Shown here: positions 37,338 to 46,508 of the stretch, piece after piece
Position numbering within the stretch: the first letter of the stretch is position 1
How the letters are laid out: every line of letters starts with the position of its first letter
NCBI GenBank assembly: GCA_964474045.1
Contig: CAYYRC010000008.1
Span: 1-64,000, forward strand
Source: JACJWR01 sp964474045
GTDB lineage: Bacteria; Actinomycetota; Actinomycetes; S36-B12; UBA10799
DNA: 64,000 nucleotides
Reading direction: 5' to 3'
Made by a program: the position numbers and the translations under genes
Notes under the pieces: model-generated
What the model was told of the DNA's origin: nothing
Databases searched by the model: none
What the model saw: the letters and a program-made list of their open reading frames with translations, nothing else

Positions 37338-38494
37338 CGCCCGACGAGCTTTTCGCCATCGACACCCTGCTGAGCGAGGACGAGCGCGCGATGCGCGACG
37401 TTGTGCGTGACATCGTCGACCGCGAGGTGCGCCCGAACATCCGCGGCTGGTTCGCCGACGGCGCGCTGCCGGCGCGCGAGCTGGCGGGCCGCCTCGGCGA
37501 GGTCGGGCTGCTGGGGATGCACCTGGAGGGCTACGGCTGCGCGGGGACCTCCGCGGTGTCCTATGGCTTAGCCTGCCTCGAGTTGGAGGCTGGCGACTCC
37601 GGGATCCGCTCCCTGGTGAGCGTGCAGGGGTCGCTGGCCATGTTCGCCATCCACCATTTCGGCAGCGAGGACCAGAAGCAGCGGTGGCTGCCGGCGATGG
37701 CCCGCGGCGAGGCGATCGGCTGCTTCGGCCTGACGGAGCCGGACTTCGGCTCCAACCCGGCGGGTATGCGCACCCGCGCGGTGCGCGACGGCGACGACTG
37801 GGTGCTCAACGGCAGCAAGATGTGGATCACCAACGGCTCGATCGCCGACGTCGCGGTGGTGTGGGCGCGCACCGACGACGGCATCCGCGGGTTCGTGGTG
37901 CCCACCGCGGCGCCAGGGTTCGCCGCCCGCGACGTCGGGGACAAGATGTCGCTGCGGGCGTCGGTCACCTCTGAGCTGGTACTGACCGACGTCCGGCTGC
38001 CGGCCGACGCCATGCTGCCCGAGGCGCGCGGCCTGCGCGGGCCGCTGTCGTGCTTGGACGAGGCGCGCTTCGGCATCGTGTTCGGCACCCTGGGCGCAGC
38101 CCGTGACTGCCTGCTCACCGCCCTGGACTACAGCACCTCCCGGATTCAGTTCAACCGGCCCATCGCCGGCTTCCAGCTGACCCAGGCCAAGCTCGCCGAC
38201 ATGGCTCTGGAGTACGGCAAGGGCGTGCTGCTGGCCCTGCACCTCGGTCGGCTCAAAGACGGCCAAGGGGTGACGGCGGCGCAGGTGAGCAGCGGCAAGC
38301 TCAACAATGCCCGGGCCGCGCTGGAGATCGCCCGCACCTGTCGCGGCATCCTGGGCGGCAACGGCATCACCCTGGAGTACCCCGTGATCCGCCACATGAA
38401 CAATCTGGAGTCGGTGTACACCTACGAAGGCACCAACGAGATCCACACGCTGATGGTGGGCCAGGCGCTGACGGGCGAGGCCGCGTACACCTGA
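37334..38494 (+). CDS. Acyl-CoA dehydrogenase, glutaryl-CoA dehydrogenase-like
   Basis: A 386-residue flavoprotein with the acyl-CoA dehydrogenase motifs CFGLTEPDFGSNPAGM and WITNGSIADV. The C-terminal segment YTYEGTNEIHTLMVGQALTG closely resembles glutaryl-CoA dehydrogenase, with the catalytic base glutamate in YEGT. That enzyme oxidises and decarboxylates glutaryl-CoA to crotonyl-CoA at the end of lysine or 5-aminovalerate breakdown. AGGAGG precedes the ATG, which overlaps the previous stop by four bases. With the aminotransferase and ALDHs it suggests a C5 diamine or lysine route. Confidence 0.9.
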   Translation: MTPDELFAIDTLLSEDERAMRDVVRDIVDREVRPNIRGWFADGALPARELAGRLGEVGLLGMHLEGYGCAGTSAVSYGLACLELEAGDSGIRSLVSVQGSLAMFAIHHFGSEDQKQRWLPAMARGEAIGCFGLTEPDFGSNPAGMRTRAVRDGDDWVLNGSKMWITNGSIADVAVVWARTDDGIRGFVVPTAAPGFAARDVGDKMSLRASVTSELVLTDVRLPADAMLPEARGLRGPLSCLDEARFGIVFGTLGAARDCLLTALDYSTSRIQFNRPIAGFQLTQAKLADMALEYGKGVLLALHLGRLKDGQGVTAAQVSSGKLNNARAALEIARTCRGILGGNGITLEYPVIRHMNNLESVYTYEGTNEIHTLMVGQALTGEAAYT

Positions 38495-38536
38495 GCCACC
38501 GCCGGGAGAGGGGTGGGAGGTCGACGGTGGCTCAGG
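38490..38536. terminator. Bidirectional hairpin terminator overlapping a stop codon
   Basis: Perfect 12-base arms CCTGAGCCACCG (38490-38501) and CGGTGGCTCAGG (38525-38536) enclose a 23-base loop. The left arm contains the TGA of the acyl-CoA dehydrogenase gene. It lies between that gene and the convergent RCC1-repeat gene. Confidence 0.65.
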
Positions 38537-38558
38537 CAGCTGGCGGCGCGCGGCGCTG

Positions 38559-41411
38559 CTACGGAAGGGCGTCGTAGTACCCCCCTACGTCCACCAGGTA
38601 GGGCGCCTCCGAGAAGCCGGCGGCCCAGAACTTCACGCGGCAGTCACCCGTGCCCAGAACGGACGCGTTGGCGACCGTGCTCTGCCCGGACTCCCAGTTG
38701 AGCAGTGACGTTCCGGGCGGCACTGCCGCGGTCGCAGGCGCGGTCGTCAAGAGGCCCTGGCCGCTGGCGTAGGCGGTGGTGACGTTCGCCGCGACCGCGA
38801 GCGCCGTGTCGGGCAACAAGCCGCCGAAGCGCATGTCGGTCGTCCGCGGCTCCCCCAGCAGTCCGCTGGGGCCGCCTGCGAGTGGCGGATCGAGCACAAC
38901 GCGGGAGTCGTACACCCGCGTCGGCGGCAGCGCGCGGTACTCGGCACCAGTGACGCCGGGCGGCAGGTCAGCTGCGGCGATGAAGTAGCCCACGACATCG
39001 ACCAGGAAGTGCGTCGGCGCGCCGCTGCCGAACACCGTGATGCGGCGCCCGGCGCTGACCTGGGTGCTGGAGGAGTTGGCCACACGTTGGCCCGCGGCCC
39101 AGTTGATCACCGACGTCGGCGGCAGCAGCTGGCCGCCCGCCGCCACTGCCAGGTGCCCGGGGCCCGTGCTCTCGGCCACGGTCAGGTTGTAGGCGACGGC
39201 GGTCGCGCGCTCCGGCACCACGCCCCCGCCGGAGACGTCCACGAGGCGTTGCTGCCCGTCGCCGAGCTTGCCGCCACTGGTACGCGAGGAGTAGACCCTG
39301 GTGGGCTCGACCGGGACGAAGACGGTGGCGTCCGGCACGTCAGCCGCAGCTGCGTAGTAGCCGATAAGGTCCACGATCACATGAGCCGAGCCGTTGCTCC
39401 CGTTGTACACGAACAGGTCCCCCAGGGCGGGCTGGCCCGCCTGGGCCAGCGCCACGGTGGTGGCGTTGGCGAAGGTGCGCCCAGGAGTCTGCCAGTTGAT
39501 CAGGCTGGTGCGGGTGTAGTCGGCGGCGGGGGCCGAGCCGGGGCCGACCGAGGCATAGCCCCAGCCGGTCTGACCGGTGATTGTGACGTTCACGGCGACC
39601 GACGTCGCGCTCGCCGGCATCGACCCGGGCATGTCGACGAAGGTGACCCCGCCCGGGGGCAGCGGCGCGGCGGCAGCGCCCGCGCGGGTGTCGAGCAGCC
39701 GGGTCGGGTTGACGGCCACGAAGCGGGCGGCCTGGGTGTCGACCGGCGTGACGCTCGTCTGGCGCGACCCGGGATTCGACGGGCCGGCGGCGTTCACCGC
39801 CCGCAGGCTCAGCTGGACGGCGACGCCGGGCGCCAGCCCGCCGATCGCCAGCGGCGGCGTCGTCTGCGCCGGGCTGAGCGGCGTCCAGGTGCTCCCGTTG
39901 TCGGTGGAGTACTCGTAGTTCGTGATGGGCGAGCCGCCGTCGCCGCGCGGGGCGAAGTCGAGGATCGCCGCTCCTTCGGCCGCCCATGCCCGCACGTCCG
40001 CCCAATAGAGCGTGTCAGGTGCGCCGGACCCCGGGGTGGACGTGAGCGCCAGCGTGCGCGCGCCGCCCGCGGCCAGCATCCCGACGTGCCGGCCGGTCCC
40101 CAGCGGCGGGGTGACCGTGACTGGCACGGGATAGCGCTGCACCAGCGTCGGCAGCTGCGAGGGGTCGGTGCCGAACTCACCATCACCCAGCTGCCCCTCG
40201 TAGGCGCTGCCCCAGCACAGGGACCGGCCCAGCTTGGTGCTGGCGCACGTGTGGCGGGAGCCAGCCGCGATCAGGTCGAACTGCTGCGACCCTCCCGGCA
40301 GCACCGTCGCCGGATACCACAGCACCGGTCCCGGTTGGGCGGCGCTGCCGGCGCCGCCCGCGCTCGCGGGCTGGAACGCACCCACCTGGCCGTAGGCGTT
40401 GCTGCCCCAGCAGTAGGCGGCGCCGTCGGTGTCGCCGCTGCCCTCGCTCTTGATGCGCGGGAGCGCGCACACATGGTTGTCGCCGACAGTCATCACCGCG
40501 ATCTGTGCGGACTTCGTGGCGCTCGTGCCGTCATACGGGGATGGCAGCCAGAGCGGCGAGGGCGTCGTGCGGAGCTGATCCGGGAACGGCGCGACGCCGA
40601 GCTGCCCCACACTGTTGTCGCCCCAGCAAAACATCGGCGCCGTGCTGCCGGCGAGCAGCGAGGCGACGGCGCACGTGTGGCGCTCCCCGGCACCCACATA
40701 CCCGAGGACGTTGGCGCCGGTCTGGGCACGCACGGGCACCGAAGAGGCCACGGTCGTGGCGTTGCCCAGCTGACCTCGGTCGTTCGCGCCCCAGCAGAAC
40801 ACCCCGGCGGCGCCCGCCGCAGCGCAGGTGTGGCGGGCACCGGCCGCTATGGAGTGCAGCCTCTGCCCGCTCCAGGCGCCGCTGCGGGCGACCGCGACCG
40901 GAGAGGTGCGGTCGACCGTCGTGCCGTCGCCCAGCTGGCCGTCAGAGTTGCGTCCCCAGCAGAACAGGCCGTCCGCCGCGTCGATGGCGCAGGTGTGCGA
41001 CCAGCCGACGCTGACCGCGACGACACGCCTGCCCGCCAGGGCTCCGCTGTCATCGACCCAGACCGGCACGTTGGACGACGCATTCACACCGTTGCCCAGG
41101 AAGGCCTCACCCCAGCAGGCGACGCGGCCGGCCGTGGTGACGACGCAGGCGGAGTCGCGGCCCGCATCCCCGGCCACCAGCGTCTGCCCGGCCAAGACCC
41201 CGGTCATGGACACTGCCGACGGCACCGCCGAAAGCCCCGTCGTGCCGTCACCCCCGGGCCCCCGACCCCAGCTCACCGCCTGGTCGAGGGGCCCCGGTGG
41301 GGCATCGTCCGCTCTCGCGGGGCTCGCGCCGAGGGCCAAGACGAGCAGCCCAAGCAGGGCCAGGAACATAGTCAGCTGGCGCAACACCGTCTTGGTCTGG
41401 ACAGGCGACAT
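38559..41411 (-). CDS. Exported RCC1-repeat protein with fibronectin-like domain and three C-terminal DVVGYY modules
   Basis: A protein of about 950 residues. A signal peptide (to about residue 35) is followed by an RCC1-type beta-propeller of at least six repeats, each with a CWG motif and GQLG turn and a separate HTCA motif, so paired cysteines may form disulfides. A fibronectin III-like domain (YEYSTDNGSTW to AVNAAGPS) follows, then three related modules of about 130 residues that begin FVAVNPTRLLDTR-like and end VDLIGYY, VDVVGYF and VDVGGYY. I chose the ATG at 41411 (GGGGGTGG upstream); a GTG three codons earlier is possible. Probably a cell-surface or secreted protein; its ligand is unknown. 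Confidence 0.85.
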   Translation of the reverse strand: MSPVQTKTVLRQLTMFLALLGLLVLALGASPARADDAPPGPLDQAVSWGRGPGGDGTTGLSAVPSAVSMTGVLAGQTLVAGDAGRDSACVVTTAGRVACWGEAFLGNGVNASSNVPVWVDDSGALAGRRVVAVSVGWSHTCAIDAADGLFCWGRNSDGQLGDGTTVDRTSPVAVARSGAWSGQRLHSIAAGARHTCAAAGAAGVFCWGANDRGQLGNATTVASSVPVRAQTGANVLGYVGAGERHTCAVASLLAGSTAPMFCWGDNSVGQLGVAPFPDQLRTTPSPLWLPSPYDGTSATKSAQIAVMTVGDNHVCALPRIKSEGSGDTDGAAYCWGSNAYGQVGAFQPASAGGAGSAAQPGPVLWYPATVLPGGSQQFDLIAAGSRHTCASTKLGRSLCWGSAYEGQLGDGEFGTDPSQLPTLVQRYPVPVTVTPPLGTGRHVGMLAAGGARTLALTSTPGSGAPDTLYWADVRAWAAEGAAILDFAPRGDGGSPITNYEYSTDNGSTWTPLSPAQTTPPLAIGGLAPGVAVQLSLRAVNAAGPSNPGSRQTSVTPVDTQAARFVAVNPTRLLDTRAGAAAAPLPPGGVTFVDMPGSMPASATSVAVNVTITGQTGWGYASVGPGSAPAADYTRTSLINWQTPGRTFANATTVALAQAGQPALGDLFVYNGSNGSAHVIVDLIGYYAAAADVPDATVFVPVEPTRVYSSRTSGGKLGDGQQRLVDVSGGGVVPERATAVAYNLTVAESTGPGHLAVAAGGQLLPPTSVINWAAGQRVANSSSTQVSAGRRITVFGSGAPTHFLVDVVGYFIAAADLPPGVTGAEYRALPPTRVYDSRVVLDPPLAGGPSGLLGEPRTTDMRFGGLLPDTALAVAANVTTAYASGQGLLTTAPATAAVPPGTSLLNWESGQSTVANASVLGTGDCRVKFWAAGFSEAPYLVDVGGYYDALP

Positions 41412-41567
41412 GGCCACCACCCCCTGGATACCGGCGTCCGCCCCGCCAGACCCTCTGCGCGAGTCGCCGATGGGCTACCTCCACAGTCGCGCACACGGTG
41501 CGCCGCAACTAGGGGGTTTCGGCCCGATGGCGCCCGCCATCATCCGATCGGCCCAGGCACCGACGTG

Positions 41568-44225
41568 TCAGCCCCGGGGGCTGCGGTAGTACCCAAGCAC
41601 GTCCAGCAGCGCATCGGCGCTTCCCGAGCCGTTATAGATGCGCAGCTGCCGATCGCTGGAGACCGCCACCACCGAGGCGTTGGCACGCGTGGTGCCGGCG
41701 TTGGTCCAATTCAGGGCCGAGGCCACAGGCCGCTGTGCGTCCGCCGGGTAGATCCGGAGGTGGCCGCCGCCCGCGGGCCGCACCACGGTCAGGTTGTACG
41801 CGACCGCCACGACGCCGCTGTTGGCGGGAACGATTCCCGACCAGTTGGGGGCGCCGGCGGAGTCCCGCCCGTCCGCGACCGAGAGCGTGCGGTCGGCTTG
41901 CGCCTCGCCGGTGGGCAGCGGTCCCGGCGCGGGCTGGGCCGCGCGCGAGTCGTAGACGCGGGCCGGCACCCCGGGCACGAACTCGGCACCGTCGGCGGCG
42001 TCAGAGAAGTAGCCGACCACGTCCACGAGCACCCGGACGGCGGCGCCGGAGGAGTTGAAGATGCGGATCTGCCGATCGGCGTCGACGCGTACCTGCGAGC
42101 CGTTGGCGACGGTGTCGCCGCCGCCGAAGTTGATGATCGAGGCGGCTGGCATGTCGGTGTCGCCGGGGAAGATCCGCAGGTGGCCCGAGGCTGCGGGCGA
42201 GACCACGGTGACGTTGTAGGCGACAGCGCTGGCCCCAGGGGCCACGACGTCCTTGGCCGATCCCGAGGCCGGGCTCTGGTCCGCGACGGACACCGTGCGG
42301 GTGTCGCCGGCCGCGATGTCGCTCGACCCCGGCTGGCGGGAGTCGAAGACTCGCACCGGAGTGACGGGCGTGAAGCGCCCCCGGCTCGCCTCCGGCGCCG
42401 CGTTCACGGCAGCGACGTAATAGCCCACGATGTCGACGACCCCATCCACGGGTGCCGACGCGCCGTTGTAGACGCGGATGGAACGGTTCCCGTCCACCTG
42501 CACCACCGAGCTGTTGGCGATGGTCCGGCCGGCCTCGAAGTTGATCGCGGAAGTTGGGGAGGCAGACCAGTCTCCGGGCATGACCCGCAGGTGGCCCGCC
42601 GTCCGCGACCCGGGGACCGTCACGTTGTAGGCGACGGCCACGGCGCCGGCCGGCACCACGTCCTTGGCACCTCCGAGCGAGCTGAGCTGATCTGCGACCC
42701 TGACCGCGCGGGTCTCCTGAACCGCCAGTGGCCCGGCCCCGCCGCTGGACGTGCGGCTGTCCCAGACCCGCACCGGGGTGATCGGCACGAACAGCGACCC
42801 AGCTGGCGCGCTCGGCGTCACGGTGAGGCTGCCCGACGCCGCCGAGGGTCCGCGCGCGTTCACCGCACGGAGCCTGACCGCGAACGGCACGCCGTTGTCG
42901 AGATTCGCGATCGTCGCCGGAGATTGCGTCACGCCTGGGCTGAAGGCCTGCCAGGCACCGCCGTCAAGGGAGTACTCGTAGCCGGTCAGCGGCAGGCCGC
43001 CGGTGTGAGCCTGGGTGAAGGCGACCCTCGCTACGCCGTCTCCCGGTCCGATCCCCGAGAGCACCGGGGCCGCCGGGAGCGACAGCACGGTCATAGCGAC
43101 CACGTTCGAAGCCGCTCCCGCGCCCTTCGCGTTGACCGCGCGCAGAACCACCTGGTAGGTCGTGCCGTTGGCAAGCCCCGTGAGCTTCAGCGGCGAGGAG
43201 GCGGCCTCCGGGGCCCGCGCCGTCCACGAGGAGCCGCCGTCCAGCGAGTACTCGTAGGTTCGGATGGGCAGCCCACCGTCGGAGCCCGCGCGGAAGTCGA
43301 TCGTCCCCGAACCGTCGGCCGCGCTGGCCGACGTGATGGTGGGCGCGCCCGGCACTCCCTGCGGCGTCACGCTGACGGCATTCGACGCCAGGCTCGGGCC
43401 GGACTGGAACAGCAGGCTGTTGTAGGCCTTCAGGCGCACGGTGTAGGTCTGCCCGTTGGCCAAACCCGTCAGCACGAGCGGGGACGCGAGGGACTGCGGA
43501 CTCCGAACGGACCAGGTCTTCCCGTCATCGAGCGAGTACAGGTAGCCCAGGAGCGCCGAACCCCCGTCCCAGCCGGGCGCGGCGAAGGCGACGGTGGCGG
43601 TCCCGTTCCCGGCGCTGCTGCCGACGATGCTCGGAGCATCCGGCGAGAACTGCATCGGGATCCAGTAGGCGGGTCGTGCGAAGTCCTGGGTGAAGTACCG
43701 CTTGTACGTCGAAGTCGGGGCCTCTGCATAACCAGCCCCCATGAAGGTGACCTGTGCATCCATGAGGTCCTCGCAGTGCACGGGGCTTGCGATCCAAGCG
43801 TTGACCGAGGCCGTCGCATCGGCGTACCCGGCGTTGATGTTCTCGCTGGCGCGCATCCAGCTGAAACCCTGGGCGGTGATGCGGTCGCCATACGACTGAC
43901 CCGCCAGGTTGGTGTGCGCGAAGTAGTTCTGGGCACCCATGTCCTGGCTGTGCAGCCGGGCCGCCCGTGCGATGCGTCCGTCCCACCGCACCGGAGGCGC
44001 GGCGGGATACCAGGTGCTCCCGCAATAGCGGCCGGTCTGCCGGGCGATATTCGTCAGGCGGAAGATCTCCAGCTCGACGTCGTCCGGATTCGCCTGCGGC
44101 GTCACCGCGCCCTGCTGGGCCACGGGCGCGACCGGCCCGTCGGCCGCGTAGGCGGACACGCCGAATCCCAGCACGGCGCCGCACCCGGCTATCGCCATGA
44201 GGAGCACGAGCAACAACCGGCGCAT
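41568..44225 (-). CDS. Exported CAP/SCP-domain protein with fibronectin III repeats and three DVVGYY modules
   Basis: An 885-residue protein: signal peptide ending near SAYA (residue 27), a CAP/SCP (PR-1-like) domain at about 50-190 with HSQDMGAQNYFAHTN and RASENINAGY, three fibronectin III-like domains (YSLDDGKTW, YEYSLDGGSSW, YEYSLDGGAW), and three C-terminal modules ending VDIVGYY, VDVVGYF and LDVLGYY. These modules match those in the adjacent RCC1-repeat protein. GGGAGAG precedes the ATG. The CAP fold occurs in secreted proteins with lipid- or wall-related roles; the precise activity here is unknown. Confidence 0.87.
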   Translation of the reverse strand: MRRLLLVLLMAIAGCGAVLGFGVSAYAADGPVAPVAQQGAVTPQANPDDVELEIFRLTNIARQTGRYCGSTWYPAAPPVRWDGRIARAARLHSQDMGAQNYFAHTNLAGQSYGDRITAQGFSWMRASENINAGYADATASVNAWIASPVHCEDLMDAQVTFMGAGYAEAPTSTYKRYFTQDFARPAYWIPMQFSPDAPSIVGSSAGNGTATVAFAAPGWDGGSALLGYLYSLDDGKTWSVRSPQSLASPLVLTGLANGQTYTVRLKAYNSLLFQSGPSLASNAVSVTPQGVPGAPTITSASAADGSGTIDFRAGSDGGLPIRTYEYSLDGGSSWTARAPEAASSPLKLTGLANGTTYQVVLRAVNAKGAGAASNVVAMTVLSLPAAPVLSGIGPGDGVARVAFTQAHTGGLPLTGYEYSLDGGAWQAFSPGVTQSPATIANLDNGVPFAVRLRAVNARGPSAASGSLTVTPSAPAGSLFVPITPVRVWDSRTSSGGAGPLAVQETRAVRVADQLSSLGGAKDVVPAGAVAVAYNVTVPGSRTAGHLRVMPGDWSASPTSAINFEAGRTIANSSVVQVDGNRSIRVYNGASAPVDGVVDIVGYYVAAVNAAPEASRGRFTPVTPVRVFDSRQPGSSDIAAGDTRTVSVADQSPASGSAKDVVAPGASAVAYNVTVVSPAASGHLRIFPGDTDMPAASIINFGGGDTVANGSQVRVDADRQIRIFNSSGAAVRVLVDVVGYFSDAADGAEFVPGVPARVYDSRAAQPAPGPLPTGEAQADRTLSVADGRDSAGAPNWSGIVPANSGVVAVAYNLTVVRPAGGGHLRIYPADAQRPVASALNWTNAGTTRANASVVAVSSDRQLRIYNGSGSADALLDVLGYYRSPRG

Positions 44226-44350
44226 TCCAGCTCTCCCGATCCCGGATCATCGGGCGCACCACCCGACTCTTGCTCTTGGTATCGGCATCCGGGTGAACGT
44301 ACTTGACGTAGGCGACGCCAGACAGTTCCCAGGAGAGGGTCAGACGACGG

Positions 44351-44450
44351 NNNNNNNNNNNNNNNNNNNNNNNNNNNNNNNNNNNNNNNNNNNNNNNNNN
44401 NNNNNNNNNNNNNNNNNNNNNNNNNNNNNNNNNNNNNNNNNNNNNNNNNN
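44351..44450. other. Assembly gap of 100 N, flanked by an identical 21-base repeat
   Basis: Exactly 100 N separate two copies of the same 21 bases, 44330-44350 and 44451-44471 (both begin CAGGAGAGGGTCAGACGACG). The right copy includes the rlmN stop. The repeat looks like unmerged contig ends, so the true gap may be zero. Confidence 0.95.
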
Positions 44451-44460
44451 CAGGAGAGGG

Positions 44461-45597
44461 TCAGACGACGGCCGCGGCCAGCTGCCCGCAGGCGCCGTCG
44501 ATCTCTCGTCCGCGGGTGTCGCGGACGGTGACGGCAACGCCGCCGTTGCGCAGGCGCCGCTCGAACTCCGCCGCCACTCTGGGGTCGCTCGCCGTCCACT
44601 TGGAGCCGGGCGTGGGGTTGAGCGGGATGAGGTTGACGTGCACCAGGTGCCCCCGCAGCAGCGATGCCAGCAGGTCCGCCCGGTGCGGCTGGTCGTTGAT
44701 GTCGCGGACGAGCGCGTACTCGATGGACACCCGCCGCCGCGTGCGGTCGGCGTACTCCCACGCCGCATCCAGCACCTCTGCGACGGGCCAGCGGTTGTTC
44801 ACCGGGACGAGGGTGTCGCGCAGCTCGTCGTCGGGCGCGTGCAGCGACAGCGCGAGCGTGATGGGCAGGCCCTCGCCTGCCAGCTCCCGCATCCGCGGCG
44901 CCAGCCCCACCGTGGACACGGTGATGCCGCGGGCCGAGATGCCCAGCCCCTCTGGCACCGGGCCGGTCAGCTGGCGCACGGCGCGCATCGTGGCGCGGTA
45001 GTTGGCCAGCGGCTCGCCCATTCCCATGAAGACGACGTTGCCCACGCGGCCGGGGCCACCGGGAATCTGGTCGCGGGCCAGCGCGCGGGCACCCACCATC
45101 ACCTGCTCGACGATCTCGGCGGCGCTGAGATTTCGGGTCAGGCCACCCTGTCCCGTGGCGCAGAAAGGGCAGTTCATGCCGCAGCCGGCCTGGCTGGAAA
45201 TGCACATCGTGACGCGCTTCGGGTATCGCATCAGGACGCTCTCGACCACCGCGCCGTCAAACAGCCGCCACACGTACTTGACGGTCGTGCCGGCGTCGCA
45301 CGACACCTGCGTTACCGGCTCGAGCAGGTTCGGCGCCAGCGCCTGGGCCAGCTGGCCGCGCGCCGCCGCCGGGATGTCGGTCCAGGAGTCGGGATCGTCG
45401 CTGAGACGGCCGAACCACTGCCGCGAGACCTGATCGGCGCGATACCCCGGCAGCCCGAGCTCGACGACGCGCTCGCGTCGCTCGGCACCGGTCAGGTCGG
45501 CGAGGTGCACCGGCGGCTTTCCTCGCCGCCGCGGCTCGAACGTGATGTCGCCGGGGGCAGGCGCACCCGCGCCGCCGTCGGCGGACTGTTCCCCCAC
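44461..45597 (-). CDS. rlmN: Dual-specificity 23S rRNA/tRNA adenine-C2 methyltransferase
   Basis: A 378-residue radical-SAM enzyme that methylates A2503 of 23S rRNA and A37 of some tRNAs. The cluster motif is CGMNCPFC (CxxxCxxC), and the two methyl-transfer cysteines are present near the C-terminus (GACGQLAAA) and in the SAM half. The GTG start lies 1 base past the cdsA stop. Its stop sits in the repeat that borders the assembly gap; nothing suggests truncation. Confidence 0.96.
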   Translation of the reverse strand: MGEQSADGGAGAPAPGDITFEPRRRGKPPVHLADLTGAERRERVVELGLPGYRADQVSRQWFGRLSDDPDSWTDIPAAARGQLAQALAPNLLEPVTQVSCDAGTTVKYVWRLFDGAVVESVLMRYPKRVTMCISSQAGCGMNCPFCATGQGGLTRNLSAAEIVEQVMVGARALARDQIPGGPGRVGNVVFMGMGEPLANYRATMRAVRQLTGPVPEGLGISARGITVSTVGLAPRMRELAGEGLPITLALSLHAPDDELRDTLVPVNNRWPVAEVLDAAWEYADRTRRRVSIEYALVRDINDQPHRADLLASLLRGHLVHVNLIPLNPTPGSKWTASDPRVAAEFERRLRNGGVAVTVRDTRGREIDGACGQLAAAVV

Positions 45598-45598
45598 G

Positions 45599-46507
45599 TC
45601 AGGTCACCATCGGGACGAGGCCGAAGATGCTGAACAGCAGCCAGGCGACGAAGGCGTTGGGGACCAGCGAGTCCAGGCGGTCCATCACCCCGCCGTGACC
45701 GGGCAGGATTGTGCCCATGTCCTTCACCCCGAGGTCGCGCTTGATGGCCGACTCGGCGAAATCCCCCGCCGTCGCCGTGACGGTCATCACCAGCCCCGCG
45801 ACCACTCCCTGCCACCAATGCGCATCCAGCAGCCACACGAACAGCCAGGCGCCGATCGCCGACTGCAGGATCGCCGAGCCGGCCAGGCCCTCCCAGGACT
45901 TCTTCGGACTGACCTGCGGGGCGATGGGGTGCTTCCCGAACAGCACGCCCGCTGCGTAGCCGCCGATGTCGTTGGAGATCGTGAGGCAGACGAAGACGAT
46001 GATCAGCTGCGGCCCCAGCGGCGCCGCCAGCATCAGCATGGTGAAACCCATCATGAACGGCAGGTAGGCCGCGGCGAAGACGGTCGCCGTCACGTCCTTC
46101 ACGTAGCCGTCGGTGCCGCGGCGGATGCGCCAGATCAGGGCGCTGATCACCATCAGGCCGAACACCATGGTCTGACCGATGAGGCCGTAGAGGTAGGCCA
46201 TCGGTGCCATCGCGACCAGGCCCACGTACAGCGGGGTGCGCGCAATACGGATGCCCGCCTCGCGGAAGGCGCCGATCAGCTCGCTGAGACCGATCCCGAC
46301 GCCGATGACGGCGATGACCGCGAACAGCCACTTGTAGGTCACCAGCGATGCCAGCACGACGAGGCCGAGCGCCACGCCGACGCCGATCGCGACGGGGAGG
46401 TTGCGTCCGGCCTTGCCCTTTGCCGGCTCGGCAGCCGCCGCCTGTCCTTCCGGGGGATCCGCCACGGCGTCGGAGTCCGGCGCGGGCGGGGTGGAGTTGT
46501 CGCTCAC
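45599..46507 (-). CDS. cdsA: Phosphatidate cytidylyltransferase
   Basis: Makes CDP-diacylglycerol, the precursor of all phospholipids. The 302-residue polytopic protein has a disordered N-terminus, about eight membrane helices and the family signature SAIKRDLGVKDMGTILPGHG followed by GVMDRLDS. The GTG start was chosen one base past the frr stop; the frame extends to 46615 only within frr. Part of the pyrH-frr-cdsA-rlmN unit. Confidence 0.95.
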   Translation of the reverse strand: MSDNSTPPAPDSDAVADPPEGQAAAAEPAKGKAGRNLPVAIGVGVALGLVVLASLVTYKWLFAVIAVIGVGIGLSELIGAFREAGIRIARTPLYVGLVAMAPMAYLYGLIGQTMVFGLMVISALIWRIRRGTDGYVKDVTATVFAAAYLPFMMGFTMLMLAAPLGPQLIIVFVCLTISNDIGGYAAGVLFGKHPIAPQVSPKKSWEGLAGSAILQSAIGAWLFVWLLDAHWWQGVVAGLVMTVTATAGDFAESAIKRDLGVKDMGTILPGHGGVMDRLDSLVPNAFVAWLLFSIFGLVPMVT

Positions 46508-46508
46508 A

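Noticed and set aside
39009..44306. Plus-strand open frame of over 1700 codons opposite the two exported-protein genes
   Set aside because: Composition is Arg/Gly/His-rich and lacks domain structure, while the minus strand encodes signal peptides and recognisable domains. It is a GC-bias artefact.
44351..44450. Gap as a site of a lost mobile element
   Set aside because: The 21-base identity at both edges fits an assembly join better than a target-site duplication, and both neighbouring genes are complete.
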